From positions 248,001-312,000 of the forward strand of contig JAWMQP010000002.1 in the NCBI GenBank assembly GCA_033283335.1: a stretch of 64,000 nt of DNA, in the 5' to 3' direction. Below are positions 40,366 through 49,504 of this stretch, in pieces (position 1 is the stretch's first letter; the number at the start of each line of letters is the position of its first letter). The stretch is from Pseudomaricurvus sp033283335. GTDB lineage: Bacteria; Pseudomonadota; Gammaproteobacteria; Pseudomonadales; Cellvibrionaceae. Position numbers and translations under genes: made by a program. The notes beneath the pieces are model-generated. The model searched no databases. It saw nothing but the letters and a program-made list of their open reading frames with translations, and was not told where the DNA came from.

Positions 40366-40396
40366 AACTTCTCTTAGAAATATTGAAATACACTAT

Positions 40397-41800
40397 ATGA
40401 AAAAGTTACTCCCGTTGTTGTGGACTGGATTGATGGTGGTTGGCTTTCAGTCCCCGTCGTCAGCATCTAATCGAGCCGTCGATAGTTTGGCCGAAGCGAT
40501 CCGCTTTCCCACTGTCAGTTATCAAGACAGTGACAGCATTGACTACCAAAACTTTACAGGTTTTCTTGAGTTTTTACGGGTTCGCTACCCGAATGTGTTT
40601 ACCGAATTGAAGGTGGAGACGGTTGCGGATTACAGCCTGGTCATTAGCTGGCCGGGACAGAACCCGCAACTTAAACCTGTATTGCTGGATTCGCATTATG
40701 ATGTGGTGCCGATTGAACCTGGAACGGAAGCGGACTGGACTCACGATCCTTTTGCAGGAACCATTGCGGATGGGTACTTGTGGGGGCGGGGCGCCATCGA
40801 TGATAAGGCCTCCGTGATCGCAACACTGGAGGCGATGGAAGCACTGCTGGAGAGCGATTTTCAACCGCAACGCACTTTGTTGTTCTCCTTTGCTCACGAT
40901 GAAGAAATTGGCGGCAACGACGGCGCCGCCAATATTGTAAAGCACCTGCAGTCCCACAATATCGAGCTGCAGTATATGATTGGCGAAGGCGGTCTGGTCG
41001 TAAAAAACAGCCCTCTGGTGCCGGGTAAAGATATCGCCATGGTCGGTCTGGCAGAAAAGACCTACGTGACATTGACCCTCAAAGCCAAAGGCGATGGCGG
41101 CCACTCTTCCATGCCGGTCGCCAACAACGCGATCGTACATCTGGCCAAAGCGGTACAAGCCCTGCATGAAAACCCCTTTGAGCCGCAGTTGATCGCCCCG
41201 GTCACCGATATGTTGAAAATCGTTGGCCAGGAGCTGGGAGGCTTGAAAGGGTTTGTGATGGAGCAGCAGTGGCTGACGGAGCCGGTGTTGTTAAAAATAT
41301 TGAGTGATGATCCCGGTTCGATGGGCATGGTCAGGACTACCACCGCCGTCACCATGTTTGATGCGGGTATCAAGGATAATGTGATTTCCCAGCAGGCAGA
41401 AGCCAAGGTGAACTTTCGCCTGTTGCCAGGCTTTACTGAAGAACAGCTGATTGAAGCCGTTACCAAAATTGTTGATGATGAAAATATCGAGATCAGCTCC
41501 GAGGCTGGGAAAAAAGGACCGCCGGTGGCAGATATCGATGGTCCAGGTTATGCCCGGGTCAAAAGTGCTATCAATGAAGCCTACCCGGAAGCTTTGGTGA
41601 CTCCGTCGATGCTGATGGCGAGCACCGACAGCCCTCATTATGTTGACCTGGCTCCGAATATTTATCGCTTCCACCCTTACACCATACCCATGGATGACTC
41701 CAAAACGGTGCATGGTACCAATGAGCGGATTCGACTGGAGGCGATTGAGCGAGCGGTGCAATTGTCAAAGGCCTTAATTCAATCGGCGGCGATGGAATAG
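40397..41800 (+). CDS. exported M20 family metallopeptidase (carboxypeptidase S-like)
   Basis: A 467-residue zinc peptidase with a signal peptide (MKKLLPLLWTGLMVVGFQSP to about residue 22). The binuclear-zinc motifs are visible: LDSHYDVVP (first His/Asp), GRGAIDDKASV (bridging Asp), FAHDEEIGG (catalytic and metal Glu), and late TDSPHYV (last His). The dimerisation domain lies between. M20 enzymes of this branch remove C-terminal residues or cleave dipeptides and N-acyl amino acids. The ATG at 40397 follows the purU stop by 31 bp; it may be the last gene of that operon, though no strong ribosome site is seen. Confidence 0.88.
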   Translation: MKKLLPLLWTGLMVVGFQSPSSASNRAVDSLAEAIRFPTVSYQDSDSIDYQNFTGFLEFLRVRYPNVFTELKVETVADYSLVISWPGQNPQLKPVLLDSHYDVVPIEPGTEADWTHDPFAGTIADGYLWGRGAIDDKASVIATLEAMEALLESDFQPQRTLLFSFAHDEEIGGNDGAANIVKHLQSHNIELQYMIGEGGLVVKNSPLVPGKDIAMVGLAEKTYVTLTLKAKGDGGHSSMPVANNAIVHLAKAVQALHENPFEPQLIAPVTDMLKIVGQELGGLKGFVMEQQWLTEPVLLKILSDDPGSMGMVRTTTAVTMFDAGIKDNVISQQAEAKVNFRLLPGFTEEQLIEAVTKIVDDENIEISSEAGKKGPPVADIDGPGYARVKSAINEAYPEALVTPSMLMASTDSPHYVDLAPNIYRFHPYTIPMDDSKTVHGTNERIRLEAIERAVQLSKALIQSAAME

Positions 41801-41825
41801 TCTTTCCCCCAGTCGCAGTGGCGGC

Positions 41826-42602
41826 TTACCCTCTTCGGTTCAAAGCCTGGCCGAGGAGGGAAAAATATTGCTGAAAGGCACGATTGATTCTCTCGCGCTG
41901 CTGTCCACTGGGATAGAGTCCTAGTCGCGCTTCCTCGGAAGATTTTGTGCCGGTCACCAGAAAATTGTTTTTCAGGCCGGCATCCTGGATAAACGCTTCA
42001 AACGCACGGGCACAAAGTTCAACCGGTTGGCTGAAATAATGGCAATTTTTTTCTCGATCTACCTCCGCAGAAATCCGCACCAACTCACTGGGGTGTTCTG
42101 AGTCACCATCCAGCATAATGGCGCGAAAGCAGGCAAAAAGGCGGTCATTCAGCGGGTGAGGCACTGGCGTAGCGTCCTGCAGCCAGGCGTCCGAAGCATA
42201 CATACTGCTGGAGACATCACTGAAGGCCTTGTCGGCCAGGTAATGATCCAACGCGTGAAACCACTCGTGGGCTATGGAACCGGGGCCGGCATTTTTGGCC
42301 AGGGCAAAGCTGCGGGCACCTGGTTCATAATGGGCAGAAACACCGGGTTGCCCGCCAATGCCGTACTGAAACGACAAATTTCCCCGTAGGGAAATCAGCA
42401 ATTCGGGTCCCTGCAGAATAGTCATCAAATCCACCAGCGCGTCGTAAAACAATCCCGCTGCCCGATCCCGTTCTGCGTCCGTTACCCAGCGACCAATACT
42501 GATGGAGCGGAAACCAAACCGCTGTCGGATATCGCCAAAGCTGACCGTTTGGGTGTCCCTATGTCTTGGGCCATTGCGATAGAACTGTCGGGAAGGGCGC
42601 AT
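41826..42602 (-). CDS. CLCA_X family protein, putative zinc metallopeptidase
   Basis: A 258-residue protein matching the gammaproteobacterial family named CLCA_X, of unknown role. The central segment IAHEWFHALDHYL holds an HExxH zinc motif (H112, E113, H116) with D119, which suggests a metallopeptidase. The N-terminal part contains SFGDIRQRFGFRSISIGRWV and the C-terminal LGLYPSGQQRERINRAF. No signal peptide. The ATG at 42602 is chosen for a compact N-terminus; an upstream start at 42668 is possible. It converges on the M20 peptidase gene and follows the GST gene on the same strand. Confidence 0.65.
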   Translation of the reverse strand: MRPSRQFYRNGPRHRDTQTVSFGDIRQRFGFRSISIGRWVTDAERDRAAGLFYDALVDLMTILQGPELLISLRGNLSFQYGIGGQPGVSAHYEPGARSFALAKNAGPGSIAHEWFHALDHYLADKAFSDVSSSMYASDAWLQDATPVPHPLNDRLFACFRAIMLDGDSEHPSELVRISAEVDREKNCHYFSQPVELCARAFEAFIQDAGLKNNFLVTGTKSSEEARLGLYPSGQQRERINRAFQQYFSLLGQALNRRG

Positions 42603-42753
42603 GATCGAATCTGGGATACTTGACTGTAAATTGGTCTGTATATTAATACAGTGATCGCGGGTGGGCAAGAATTGTGGTCTCTGATTGACACGTATAAAAA
42701 GGTTGTCAGGTGGCTCAAAGAAGAGAGTCCTGTTGTCCCTGCGTCATGTAAAG

Positions 42754-43383
42754 CTACACCCGATAACCCTCCTCTGTTAACACCTGCCGCACTGCAGGTC
42801 TGGCCAACATTGCCTGATAGTGTTCAACACAGGCCTGTGGTAATTCAATGTCTGTTTTAACAGCCCAGAATTCGACATAGAATAAGGCGGCGTCGGCCAG
42901 ACTAAACTGATCGCAAACAAAGCCGCCGTTCAACTGAGTGGCGATCCAATCAAATCCATTGGTAAGAATGGTTTTTGCCTGCGCCGTCAGAACTGCTTGT
43001 TGTTCTTCCCAATCTTCGTGACCAATGCGATAGTTCTCCTGGGTAAAAATTCGGGTAAAGCCCTGGCCGTGGATTTGATGAACTGCATAGGTCAACACAT
43101 CCAGCATTTTAGTTTGGGCCAGATAATTCTCTGGTATTAACTGTCGTTTTGGATAAGTTTTACCCAGCCACCAGGCAATGGCCAAAAACGATGTCAGCGT
43201 TGTACCGTCCTCCAGTACCAATACCGGTATGCTGCCGCGAGGATTGATAGCGAGAAACTCCGGTGAGCGTTGCTCTCCCTTCACCAGGTTAACGACATTG
43301 GCGCTGAACACCAATTCAAGTTCTTCTAACAGAATGTGAATGCCGGTGCTGCATGAACCGGGGGTCATGTAAAAATTCAGCAT
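42754..43383 (-). CDS. glutathione S-transferase family protein
   Basis: A 209-residue GST. The thioredoxin-like N-terminus has YMTPGSCSTGIHILLEELEL, with the serine/cysteine of GSCSTG as catalytic residue candidate, and INPRGSIPVLVLEDGTTLT (the cis-Pro loop and glutathione glutamate/aspartate region). The helical C-terminus follows (SLADAALFYVEFW). Such proteins are usually beta-class-like detoxification or dehalogenation enzymes. It is the third gene of a compact minus-strand group (J-domain protein, small protein, GST) with gaps of 15-19 bp. Confidence 0.88.
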   Translation of the reverse strand: MLNFYMTPGSCSTGIHILLEELELVFSANVVNLVKGEQRSPEFLAINPRGSIPVLVLEDGTTLTSFLAIAWWLGKTYPKRQLIPENYLAQTKMLDVLTYAVHQIHGQGFTRIFTQENYRIGHEDWEEQQAVLTAQAKTILTNGFDWIATQLNGGFVCDQFSLADAALFYVEFWAVKTDIELPQACVEHYQAMLARPAVRQVLTEEGYRV

Positions 43384-43402
43384 ACAACCTCTCGCTCCAC
43401 CC

Positions 43403-43717
43403 CTATTGCCGCTGGTATTCGGCGACCAGGGCCCTGATTTTAAGTTTGATGATGTCCCCCAGCATGCGCATTTTGCGGTCGTGTTCCTGGTGGGCGATAT
43501 CGTAGATCTGCTTTTTCAGTTGCTTGTCGTCCTGGTCGGATAGATTCAGTGTCCACTCGGTGAAAAAAGCATCGTAGCTATCAATGGTTTTAATCAGCTC
43601 GAAACGGATCTTGTCCCGGTCCCTTTTCGGAATCGACTGCAACATGTTGTCGATCTGCACCTCCAGATCCGGCTTTTGCTGTTTGTCTGGTAAGGGGAAT
43701 TGGATGATTTCTGACAT
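43403..43717 (-). CDS. small helical protein of unknown function
   Basis: A 104-residue soluble protein that is mostly charged helix: LEVQIDNMLQSIPKRDRDKIRFEL, LSDQDDKQLKKQIYDIAHQEHDRKM and DIIKLKIRALVAEYQRQ. Two short ATG choices exist (43723 and 43717). Similar small proteins occur next to J-domain genes in several gammaproteobacteria, which suggests but does not prove a partnership with the J-domain protein encoded just upstream. No enzymatic motif is visible. Confidence 0.55.
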   Translation of the reverse strand: MSEIIQFPLPDKQQKPDLEVQIDNMLQSIPKRDRDKIRFELIKTIDSYDAFFTEWTLNLSDQDDKQLKKQIYDIAHQEHDRKMRMLGDIIKLKIRALVAEYQRQ

Positions 43718-43732
43718 ACACATTGCCGTCGG

Positions 43733-44272
43733 TCATGTTGTAGTGGACGCTATTAACGCTTCGCGCGCTGTTGAGATACGCACAAATGCTTCTGTGCTAC
43801 CGCCCGCATCAGGGTGCGCTTTTTGGGCAAGTTTTCGAAATGCTGTGTTGATCTGGCGAGGTTCCAGTTTGCCATCGACGGGCAACTCCAGAGTCAGCCG
43901 ATGCTGTCGGTCATCGATTTGTATGGGGTTGTGCCGGGGCCTGCTGCGGTTCTGTGCAATCCTCTCCAATCGTTCCCTGATCCGAGCTTCTGCCTGTCGG
44001 CGCTGTTTGCGGGATTCCCGCCGCAACGCCATCTGGTCTTCCTGCCACCGCTGGCGAGACATAACCGTACAGGCGGCATAGTGGATTAAGCCCTGCCTCT
44101 CGAGTGTATCCAGGCAAAATGGCCCCACCATATCGAAGGGTTCTTCCAGCCAGGCCATCCGGCCTCTGGCGCCGATCTCAATCTGTCCCAATGTCACAGT
44201 GGTGACGAGACCATTCGCACCGTTCCAGATGACCCATTCTTCCTGCCAGACAGCATCTGATGTGTTTTGCAT
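43733..44272 (-). CDS. J-domain (DnaJ-like) protein with C-terminal HPD
   Basis: About 179 residues. The N-terminal 110 residues are unfamiliar (EEWVIWNGANGLVTTVTLGQIEIGARGR, then an RKQRRQAEARIRERL helix). The C-terminal 65 residues carry a J-domain: strand-like LTLELPVDGKLEPRQINTAFRKLAQKAHPDAGGSTEAFVRISTAREAL, where the HPD tripeptide and AFRKLAQKAHPD are the Hsp70-stimulating core. The J-domain at the C-terminus, not the N-terminus, marks it as a specialised co-chaperone. It is the first gene of the three-gene group; ATG at 44272 or 44323. Confidence 0.75.
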   Translation of the reverse strand: MQNTSDAVWQEEWVIWNGANGLVTTVTLGQIEIGARGRMAWLEEPFDMVGPFCLDTLERQGLIHYAACTVMSRQRWQEDQMALRRESRKQRRQAEARIRERLERIAQNRSRPRHNPIQIDDRQHRLTLELPVDGKLEPRQINTAFRKLAQKAHPDAGGSTEAFVRISTAREALIASTTT

Positions 44273-44323
44273 GTGGTGGTTCCAAAGCAAGGCTGTAGCG
44301 AATACCGCAAGGTGAATTCTCAC

Positions 44324-44642
44324 AGCTAACTGTCATCCCTTCAGTGCTAGGGCAGCGGGAAGGGCAGTTGTTCAGCGAATTGGAGGAATCACTACAAAAA
44401 TGGTTCCGATAAGCCAGTTTTCTCGTGGTATTGCAATTTATGCACCAACTAAACTCTCAATATCTAAGCTTCCGCAGAACCCATCATCGACAACAAAGAG
44501 GCTATGTTGTTTCAGGCGCAGGCCTGTTTAAAAAAAACAGATCATGGAGAACCTGTCATGGATTGAATACGAGAGGTGGATAGGTATTATGTCTCCAGAG
44601 CAGGCGGGGACAGACCTGTATTACTTGGTTTAGATCGTTAAA
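44324..44642. other. gene-free stretch
   Basis: Nothing convincing is encoded here. An AT-rich portion follows the J-domain gene start; promoter elements for the minus-strand group are expected but not identifiable. The region ends at the terminator hairpin listed next. Confidence 0.3.
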
Positions 44643-44684
44643 ACTTCACCGGCCATTGCTGATGATCTGCGGTGAAGTATTTTT
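44643..44684. terminator. bidirectional terminator
   Basis: ACTTCACCG (44643-44651) pairs with CGGTGAAGT (44670-44678) over 9 bp and is followed by TTTTT on the plus strand and by TTTT on the minus strand. It closes the PEP-CTERM gene's transcript. Confidence 0.7.
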
Positions 44685-44718
44685 GATCTCTTCATTAATC
44701 ATGAATCTGACTCTACTG

Positions 44719-45285
44719 TTACTCCAGAAGAATAGAGTTTTTCCAGCGGATTAAAGCCAGACCAGCAAGGCCAAAACTAAAAAGTATGAGTGTTGCCGGT
44801 TCAGGTATATGCGAAGCTTGGAGATTAATAATTAAGGTGTCGTTCAAGTCTGGGTTCGCTGAATTTGGCATAAAAATTTCAAAACTCGTTGGTGATAGCA
44901 ATGAGGCAACAGCACCACATAGGTTGCAATTGCTCGAAGGGTCAAGTACTACATTCATCAAAAAACCCATGCCACCCCAGTCAAATCCATCAAAGATATA
45001 ATGTTGCGGACCTAAGTCCGGGTTCGTATTACACCCAAATCCCGTACAGGTCATCAGAAGCTGATCGTCCTCGATGTCGATGAAAAACCCCCCAACACCT
45101 GCAAATCCAAATTGAAAGGCGTCGACATTGCCGGCGGCAACCAGGACGCTAGTTGAGATATTCCCGGAGGGATTTCCATCGTTGACATAGCTGACATTGA
45201 CTGTGGATCCTATCAGGGAGGCATCCGAAATCTGACTCACTGACAGAAACAGTATCATAAACAAGAGGTTAAGCCCGTGACGCAT
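44719..45285 (-). CDS. PEP-CTERM sorting-domain protein
   Basis: A 188-residue exported protein. A signal peptide (MRHGLNLLFMILFLSVSQIS) is followed by a beta-rich body (VNVSYVNDGNPSGNISTSVLVAAGNVDAF and a two-cysteine loop CTGFGCN). The C-terminus is the classical PEP-CTERM: IPEPATLILFSFGLAGLALIRWK, with PEP, one membrane helix and a basic tail. In species that have it, exosortase/EpsH cleaves this tail during export to the surface alongside exopolysaccharide. No exosortase lies in the window. It stands alone. Confidence 0.85.
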   Translation of the reverse strand: MRHGLNLLFMILFLSVSQISDASLIGSTVNVSYVNDGNPSGNISTSVLVAAGNVDAFQFGFAGVGGFFIDIEDDQLLMTCTGFGCNTNPDLGPQHYIFDGFDWGGMGFLMNVVLDPSSNCNLCGAVASLLSPTSFEIFMPNSANPDLNDTLIINLQASHIPEPATLILFSFGLAGLALIRWKNSILLE

Positions 45286-45631
45286 AATGATTACCTTCCG
45301 TAGTTGTCTTGTTTGGATTTTTTACAAGCCAGTTGCATACCATTTAAAAAATAGGCTTTGTAAACAAAGTCTTATATTTGGTGTTCGACCAAGAAATGTG
45401 CGCAGTGTAAAAATTATTGACACGCTGTTCGATAAAAGATGAATATTTAAATGTCAAAGTATTAGTCTTCTTTGATCTGGTTGTGGTCATTTCTGTTAGA
45501 GTTTTGCAATTTTAGAGTTAATAGATGTTGTTGGATGCTTAGATTGCGGACACACTTGACATGATTTTCAAGTTGAAAATTACATCTCAATCTCTATGTT
45601 AAAAATCAATAATTTCCCTTGAGGCTCGAGT
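45286..45631. other. intergenic region
   Basis: About 345 AT-rich bases between divergent genes. Nothing is encoded; it should hold both promoters, but I see no clear operator or repeat beyond T- and A-rich tracts. Confidence 0.3.
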
Positions 45632-46032
45632 ATGTCTATCGATAGAGTTAATCCAGCAACAATGCCCAATAGCGAGGAAATTGGCTATTCTCAAATATCA
45701 ATCGTTGAGCCAGGCAGGATGGCTTATGTTTCTGGGCAGGTAGCGACACGACCGGCCGGGGAAGAAATACCAAACGACTTGGTTAAGCAAATGCTTATTG
45801 TGTCGGAAAATGTAAAAGAAGCAGTTAAAGCCGTGGGGGCGTCAGCTGAGGATATAGTGTGACAAGGATGTATGTGGTTGACCTTAATCCAGAAAAATTA
45901 GAAGCACTTATGCCAGCATTTTTATCCACTTTTGCAGGTGTAAAACCTTGTGTTACAGGTGTTGGAGTTCAGGCGCTTGCATCGCCGGAACTCATGGTGG
46001 AGATGGAGGTGGTAATAAGGTTGCCAGAGTAA
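45632..46032 (+). pseudogene. RidA/YjgF family deaminase, frameshifted
   Basis: Residues 1-76 read as a normal RidA N-terminus (MAYVSGQVATRPAGEEIPNDLVKQM) up to SAEDIV, then TGA at 45860-45862. In the next frame the protein continues exactly where it should: MYVVDLNPEKLEALMPAFLSTFAG, KPCVTGVGVQALASPELMVEMEVVIRLPE, ending at TAA 46030. A duplicated TG near 45857-45861 (GTGTG for GTG) explains the break. RidA deaminates enamine intermediates and uses an arginine late in the chain, which is here out of frame. It could be a true pseudogene, an assembly error, or rescued by slippage. Confidence 0.85.
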
Positions 46033-46121
46033 CAGTTTGCCTGCTGCGGGTTTCTTCTTTGTTTGCTCGCCGTCTCATCCTCGTGTAGGTCGAAGAACTC
46101 CAAATGTGAATGTGGATGTCC

Positions 46122-47057
46122 TCACGCCAAAGACTCTGCTTTCGATTTTGGTGCTGAGCTGGTGTTGGAACTGGTGGCCTGAATTAGCAAGCAGATTAAT
46201 ATCAAACCGATACCTATCCAGCCAATTGCCATAAACGTCTCTCTGACGATGACGATTGCCAGTAATGTGGCGATAACGGGTTCCAGCAGTGTCAACAGTG
46301 TGGCCGTGCTGGCATCCACGTACTTGAGCCCAAAACCGAAAAGTAAATAGCCAACAAACATCGGGATAACCGCCATGTACAAGGCTACCGATGTGTTGAT
46401 GCTGCCTGAAAATAAGTTGTCGCCGGTCAGTGCTAAAGATGGCAGGAGAAGCAGTGCGGCAATGCCAAACTGACTGGCCATGGCGGATTTCCCATGCAGG
46501 CCCTGGTGGATCAGGCTTTTGCCCGCCCAGGAATAACTGGCATAGGTTAGCCCTGCCACCAGTCCCAGTAGGATCCCCAGGGAGTGATTGAAGGAATGGA
46601 TGTTTTGCGCCGGCTGTTGATCTTTACCCAGGGCCAGAAATCCAATGCCCAGGACACCAATCGCAAAACTCAACATCCAGCGCATCGACACCGACTTCTG
46701 GTTGAATATTTTTTCAAACAGCGCCGCAAAAAAAGGCGCACTGGCGATGGAGATGACCGTACCCACAGCGACTCCAGACAGATGCATCGAGCTGTAAAAT
46801 GCCAGCGGGTAGAGTGCCACGGACAGACCACCGAGCAGAATGGTCTTGCCCTGTGACAAAATAGTCATCCGATCGTTATACAGTTCCCGAGCTGCGCCTA
46901 GACACAGCAGTACGCCACCAATACCCATCGCAAAGGCGCCGGTCGCCAGCGGGCTGACTCCCTGAGTAAAGCTGGCGGCAGTGCCGGTTGTGCCCCATAG
47001 GACACTGGCAAAGAGAATGGCCGAGATGGCTTTAGTAGACTGAAGGCTGGCGCTCAT
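46122..47057 (-). CDS. EamA/DMT family transporter
   Basis: A 311-residue drug/metabolite-type permease with ten predicted membrane helices in two EamA repeats. The first repeat contains ILFASVLWGTTGTAASFTQGVSP and the second LGLVAGLTYASYSWAGKSLI; the glycine and proline pattern fits the RhaT/YdcZ-like exporters. It probably exports an amino acid, a nucleoside or a drug. The AraC gene lies just upstream in the same direction (99 bp gap) and is a natural candidate regulator. The 3' end has a threonine/serine/lysine-rich tail. Confidence 0.9.
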   Translation of the reverse strand: MSASLQSTKAISAILFASVLWGTTGTAASFTQGVSPLATGAFAMGIGGVLLCLGAARELYNDRMTILSQGKTILLGGLSVALYPLAFYSSMHLSGVAVGTVISIASAPFFAALFEKIFNQKSVSMRWMLSFAIGVLGIGFLALGKDQQPAQNIHSFNHSLGILLGLVAGLTYASYSWAGKSLIHQGLHGKSAMASQFGIAALLLLPSLALTGDNLFSGSINTSVALYMAVIPMFVGYLLFGFGLKYVDASTATLLTLLEPVIATLLAIVIVRETFMAIGWIGIGLILICLLIQATSSNTSSAPKSKAESLA

Positions 47058-47156
47058 AACAAGCTCGATTTCCTGTGAATTCTGCCGATATCTTAGATGC
47101 AGATGGATGAGGGATTTATGCTGATAAGACGCTTTTAGTGGTTGATCGGTCGCACT

Positions 47157-47864
47157 TTAATGGTTAAAGCGGGAGGGTGATAAGCCGTAATGGCTGGAAA
47201 AGCGCCGGCTAAAAGCTGACACATCATCGTAGCCAACCTGGTTGGCGATAACCTGAATGGGATAATCCGTGTGCTGCAATAACGCTCTGGCTTTTTCCAT
47301 ACGATGAGCTGTTACATAGTTCATCGGTGTTTGGCCGACTTGTTCCCGAAACAGTTTTTTGAACTGGGTGTCGCTCAGGCAGGCGATGTTGGCGAGTTGA
47401 GAGAGGGTAATCTTGTCGGCCAGCTGGGCCTCAATAAACTGTAATACCGCTTGAATACGGTTATCCACTCGGGGCAGTTGTTGCTGTTCAGCCAGCAGTA
47501 AAAAAAAGGTATCGAATACCGATTGTTCCAGTGCCGGGTTAACCTGATGTTCCAATTGCCGCTCAATGAACGTTAAATAACTGTTCAGCGGTGCACTGAT
47601 GGAAAACACAATCTGGCTGGTGTCAGCCAGTGTCGGGGGCAGGGTGTGCAGATCCGCCACCACAAAGCGTGCTTGCGGATCGGCAGTAAAGTGATGGGTT
47701 TCATTGGGCTTGATAACAACACACTCCCCCGGTGCTACTTTACCGGTAAAGGCCCCGATTTCCAGGTTGATGACTCCCTTGAGCGGCAGGACCAGCTGGT
47801 AAAAATTATGGAAGTGGCCTCTGCGCTGGCGGCTGTAGGATCTAATGGTCAATTGGTTAGGCAT
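47157..47864 (-). CDS. AraC family regulator with N-terminal cupin
   Basis: A 235-residue regulator. The N-terminal cupin domain covers residues 15-100 (FYQLVLPLKGVINLEIGAFTGKVAPGECVVIKPNETHHFTADPQARFVVADL), and the C-terminal AraC domain is residues 135-235 with two helix-turn-helix units (LADKITLSQLANIACLSDTQFKKLFREQVGQTPMNYVTAHRMEKARALLQHTDYPIQVIANQVGYDDVSAFSRRF, in order). It is likely to control the EamA transporter behind it. The gene follows a 40-bp gap from the phospholipase gene. Confidence 0.92.
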   Translation of the reverse strand: MPNQLTIRSYSRQRRGHFHNFYQLVLPLKGVINLEIGAFTGKVAPGECVVIKPNETHHFTADPQARFVVADLHTLPPTLADTSQIVFSISAPLNSYLTFIERQLEHQVNPALEQSVFDTFFLLLAEQQQLPRVDNRIQAVLQFIEAQLADKITLSQLANIACLSDTQFKKLFREQVGQTPMNYVTAHRMEKARALLQHTDYPIQVIANQVGYDDVSAFSRRFSSHYGLSPSRFNH

Positions 47865-47905
47865 TGGGGTTTACGATTGGGGTATTCACTTGTTGCATAA
47901 TGATG

Positions 47906-49441
47906 TTACAACTCGCCCTCTATCGGCAATAGTGCAAACCACCAATCTTCCAGGCGTTGCAGCAGGGAGTCGGCCGGCTGCTGAGTGAGTCGGGTATCCT
48001 CCGATACCCAGACGATATGGCCTTTGTCATCCAGTTGCAAATGCCAGGCGTTGGCTTCGGAAAAATCGTGAGTGATCGCTTCGCGAACCAGGCTATTGAG
48101 TTGCGGGCTTTGTACCAGCAGTCCAATCTCGGTATTGATGCGCAGCGAGCGCGGATCCAGGTTGGCACTGCCGATAAAGACCTTGTCATTATCAATGACC
48201 AGCGCTTTGGCGTGCAGGGCCAGCAACTTGTCTTCAATGGGGCTCAGCATGTGCAAGTGACGGTCGCGGGCATCCACGCGAACCTCATGCAGGTCGACAC
48301 CGGCACTCATCAGGGCTCGAATATGGTTACTGTAGGCGCTGTGGGCCGCGAGGTGATTGTTGGAGCGAATGGAATTGGTCAGGATTCGCACGTCCACTCC
48401 CCGGTCGATGGCGCGTTGCACCACCCCTTCCAGTTGTGGCGTAGGAATCAGGTAGGCGGCGATGATCAGTACTTCACGCTCGGCATCGTCAAACAGGGCC
48501 ACCAGTTCATTGGCCACTTGTACCGGGGCATTGTCCACATCGGCGGGGTTGCCTTGGGGAGGGGCGTCTACATAGAGGGTGGTTTCGCCATTTGCAGCTG
48601 CTGTCACCGCCAATTGCCAGCGCTCCTGTAATTGGTCGGGGCTATTTTCCCTGTGGAAATCATGGGGTTCCCTGTGAACTTCACTGGCGGCTTGCGCCTG
48701 CTGGGCCAAAGCATCCAACGAAATGGTTCGTCGGTTGGCGTGTGTGATTTCATGGGCGGGAAAAGCCCATTCGTTGTTCCAGTAGTCATCAAAGGAATGA
48801 CTCAGCTCATCCACTATCGGACCGCCGACCAGCAGTTCCATATCGCGAAAATTGAAGTTGTCTGCCAGGCCAAAATATTCATCGGCCAGATTGCGACCGC
48901 CGACAATTGCCACCTGGTTATCCACTACCATCAACTTGTTGTGCATGCGGTGATCCAGGCGTCGATACTCGGTCAGGTTTTCCAGGGTTCTTAGCGCATA
49001 GTTTCCGGATCGATGTTTGTAAGGGTTGAATATGCGGTATTCAATATTGGGGTGCTGTTCCAGGATCAGGAGTTCACTATCCTGTTTCAGCATAAAGCTG
49101 TCGTCCACCAGCAGCCGGACTTTGACACCGCGATCAGCGGCCTGCACCAGATGGTCCATCACCCTCAAGCCCACGGTGTCCAGATACCAGATAAAGGTCT
49201 GCAATTCGATTTCTTCGGTGGCGCTGTCGATGGCGAACAAACGCCAATCCAGCGCAGAGGGGCCATCGTTGAGCAAGAGATGCCAATTGTCGGGATGAAT
49301 CCGGTCAAGGGTCTGCCACAGCGGCGCTTCGCTGGGTGTATGGGAATACTCGGCAGCATGCTCGGTCGATTGGAGGCTCGTGCAAGCTGCCAGGGAAATT
49401 GTGAGTAAACCGACAAGAAGGTGGCGCATAAACCAACTCAT
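47906..49441 (-). CDS. phospholipase D/cardiolipin synthase-like lipoprotein
   Basis: A 511-residue envelope lipoprotein: the signal ends in the lipobox LAAC with C20. Two HKD motifs are present: HxKxxxxD at H167-K169-D174 and again at H410-K412-D417 in LLALHAKALVIDND, the double active site of the PLD superfamily, followed by GSANLDPRSLRINTE. Bacterial members are cardiolipin synthases, phosphatidyl transferases or nucleases; the lipoprotein anchor points to a role at the periplasmic face of the membrane. The ATG at 49441 or 49429 can start the signal peptide. Confidence 0.85.
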   Translation of the reverse strand: MSWFMRHLLVGLLTISLAACTSLQSTEHAAEYSHTPSEAPLWQTLDRIHPDNWHLLLNDGPSALDWRLFAIDSATEEIELQTFIWYLDTVGLRVMDHLVQAADRGVKVRLLVDDSFMLKQDSELLILEQHPNIEYRIFNPYKHRSGNYALRTLENLTEYRRLDHRMHNKLMVVDNQVAIVGGRNLADEYFGLADNFNFRDMELLVGGPIVDELSHSFDDYWNNEWAFPAHEITHANRRTISLDALAQQAQAASEVHREPHDFHRENSPDQLQERWQLAVTAAANGETTLYVDAPPQGNPADVDNAPVQVANELVALFDDAEREVLIIAAYLIPTPQLEGVVQRAIDRGVDVRILTNSIRSNNHLAAHSAYSNHIRALMSAGVDLHEVRVDARDRHLHMLSPIEDKLLALHAKALVIDNDKVFIGSANLDPRSLRINTEIGLLVQSPQLNSLVREAITHDFSEANAWHLQLDDKGHIVWVSEDTRLTQQPADSLLQRLEDWWFALLPIEGEL

Positions 49442-49504
49442 GTATGTTGCGAAGTGAAAAATCTCCTTATTGCATCATTAAGCCTATAGGCAATGGCGCT
49501 AAAT

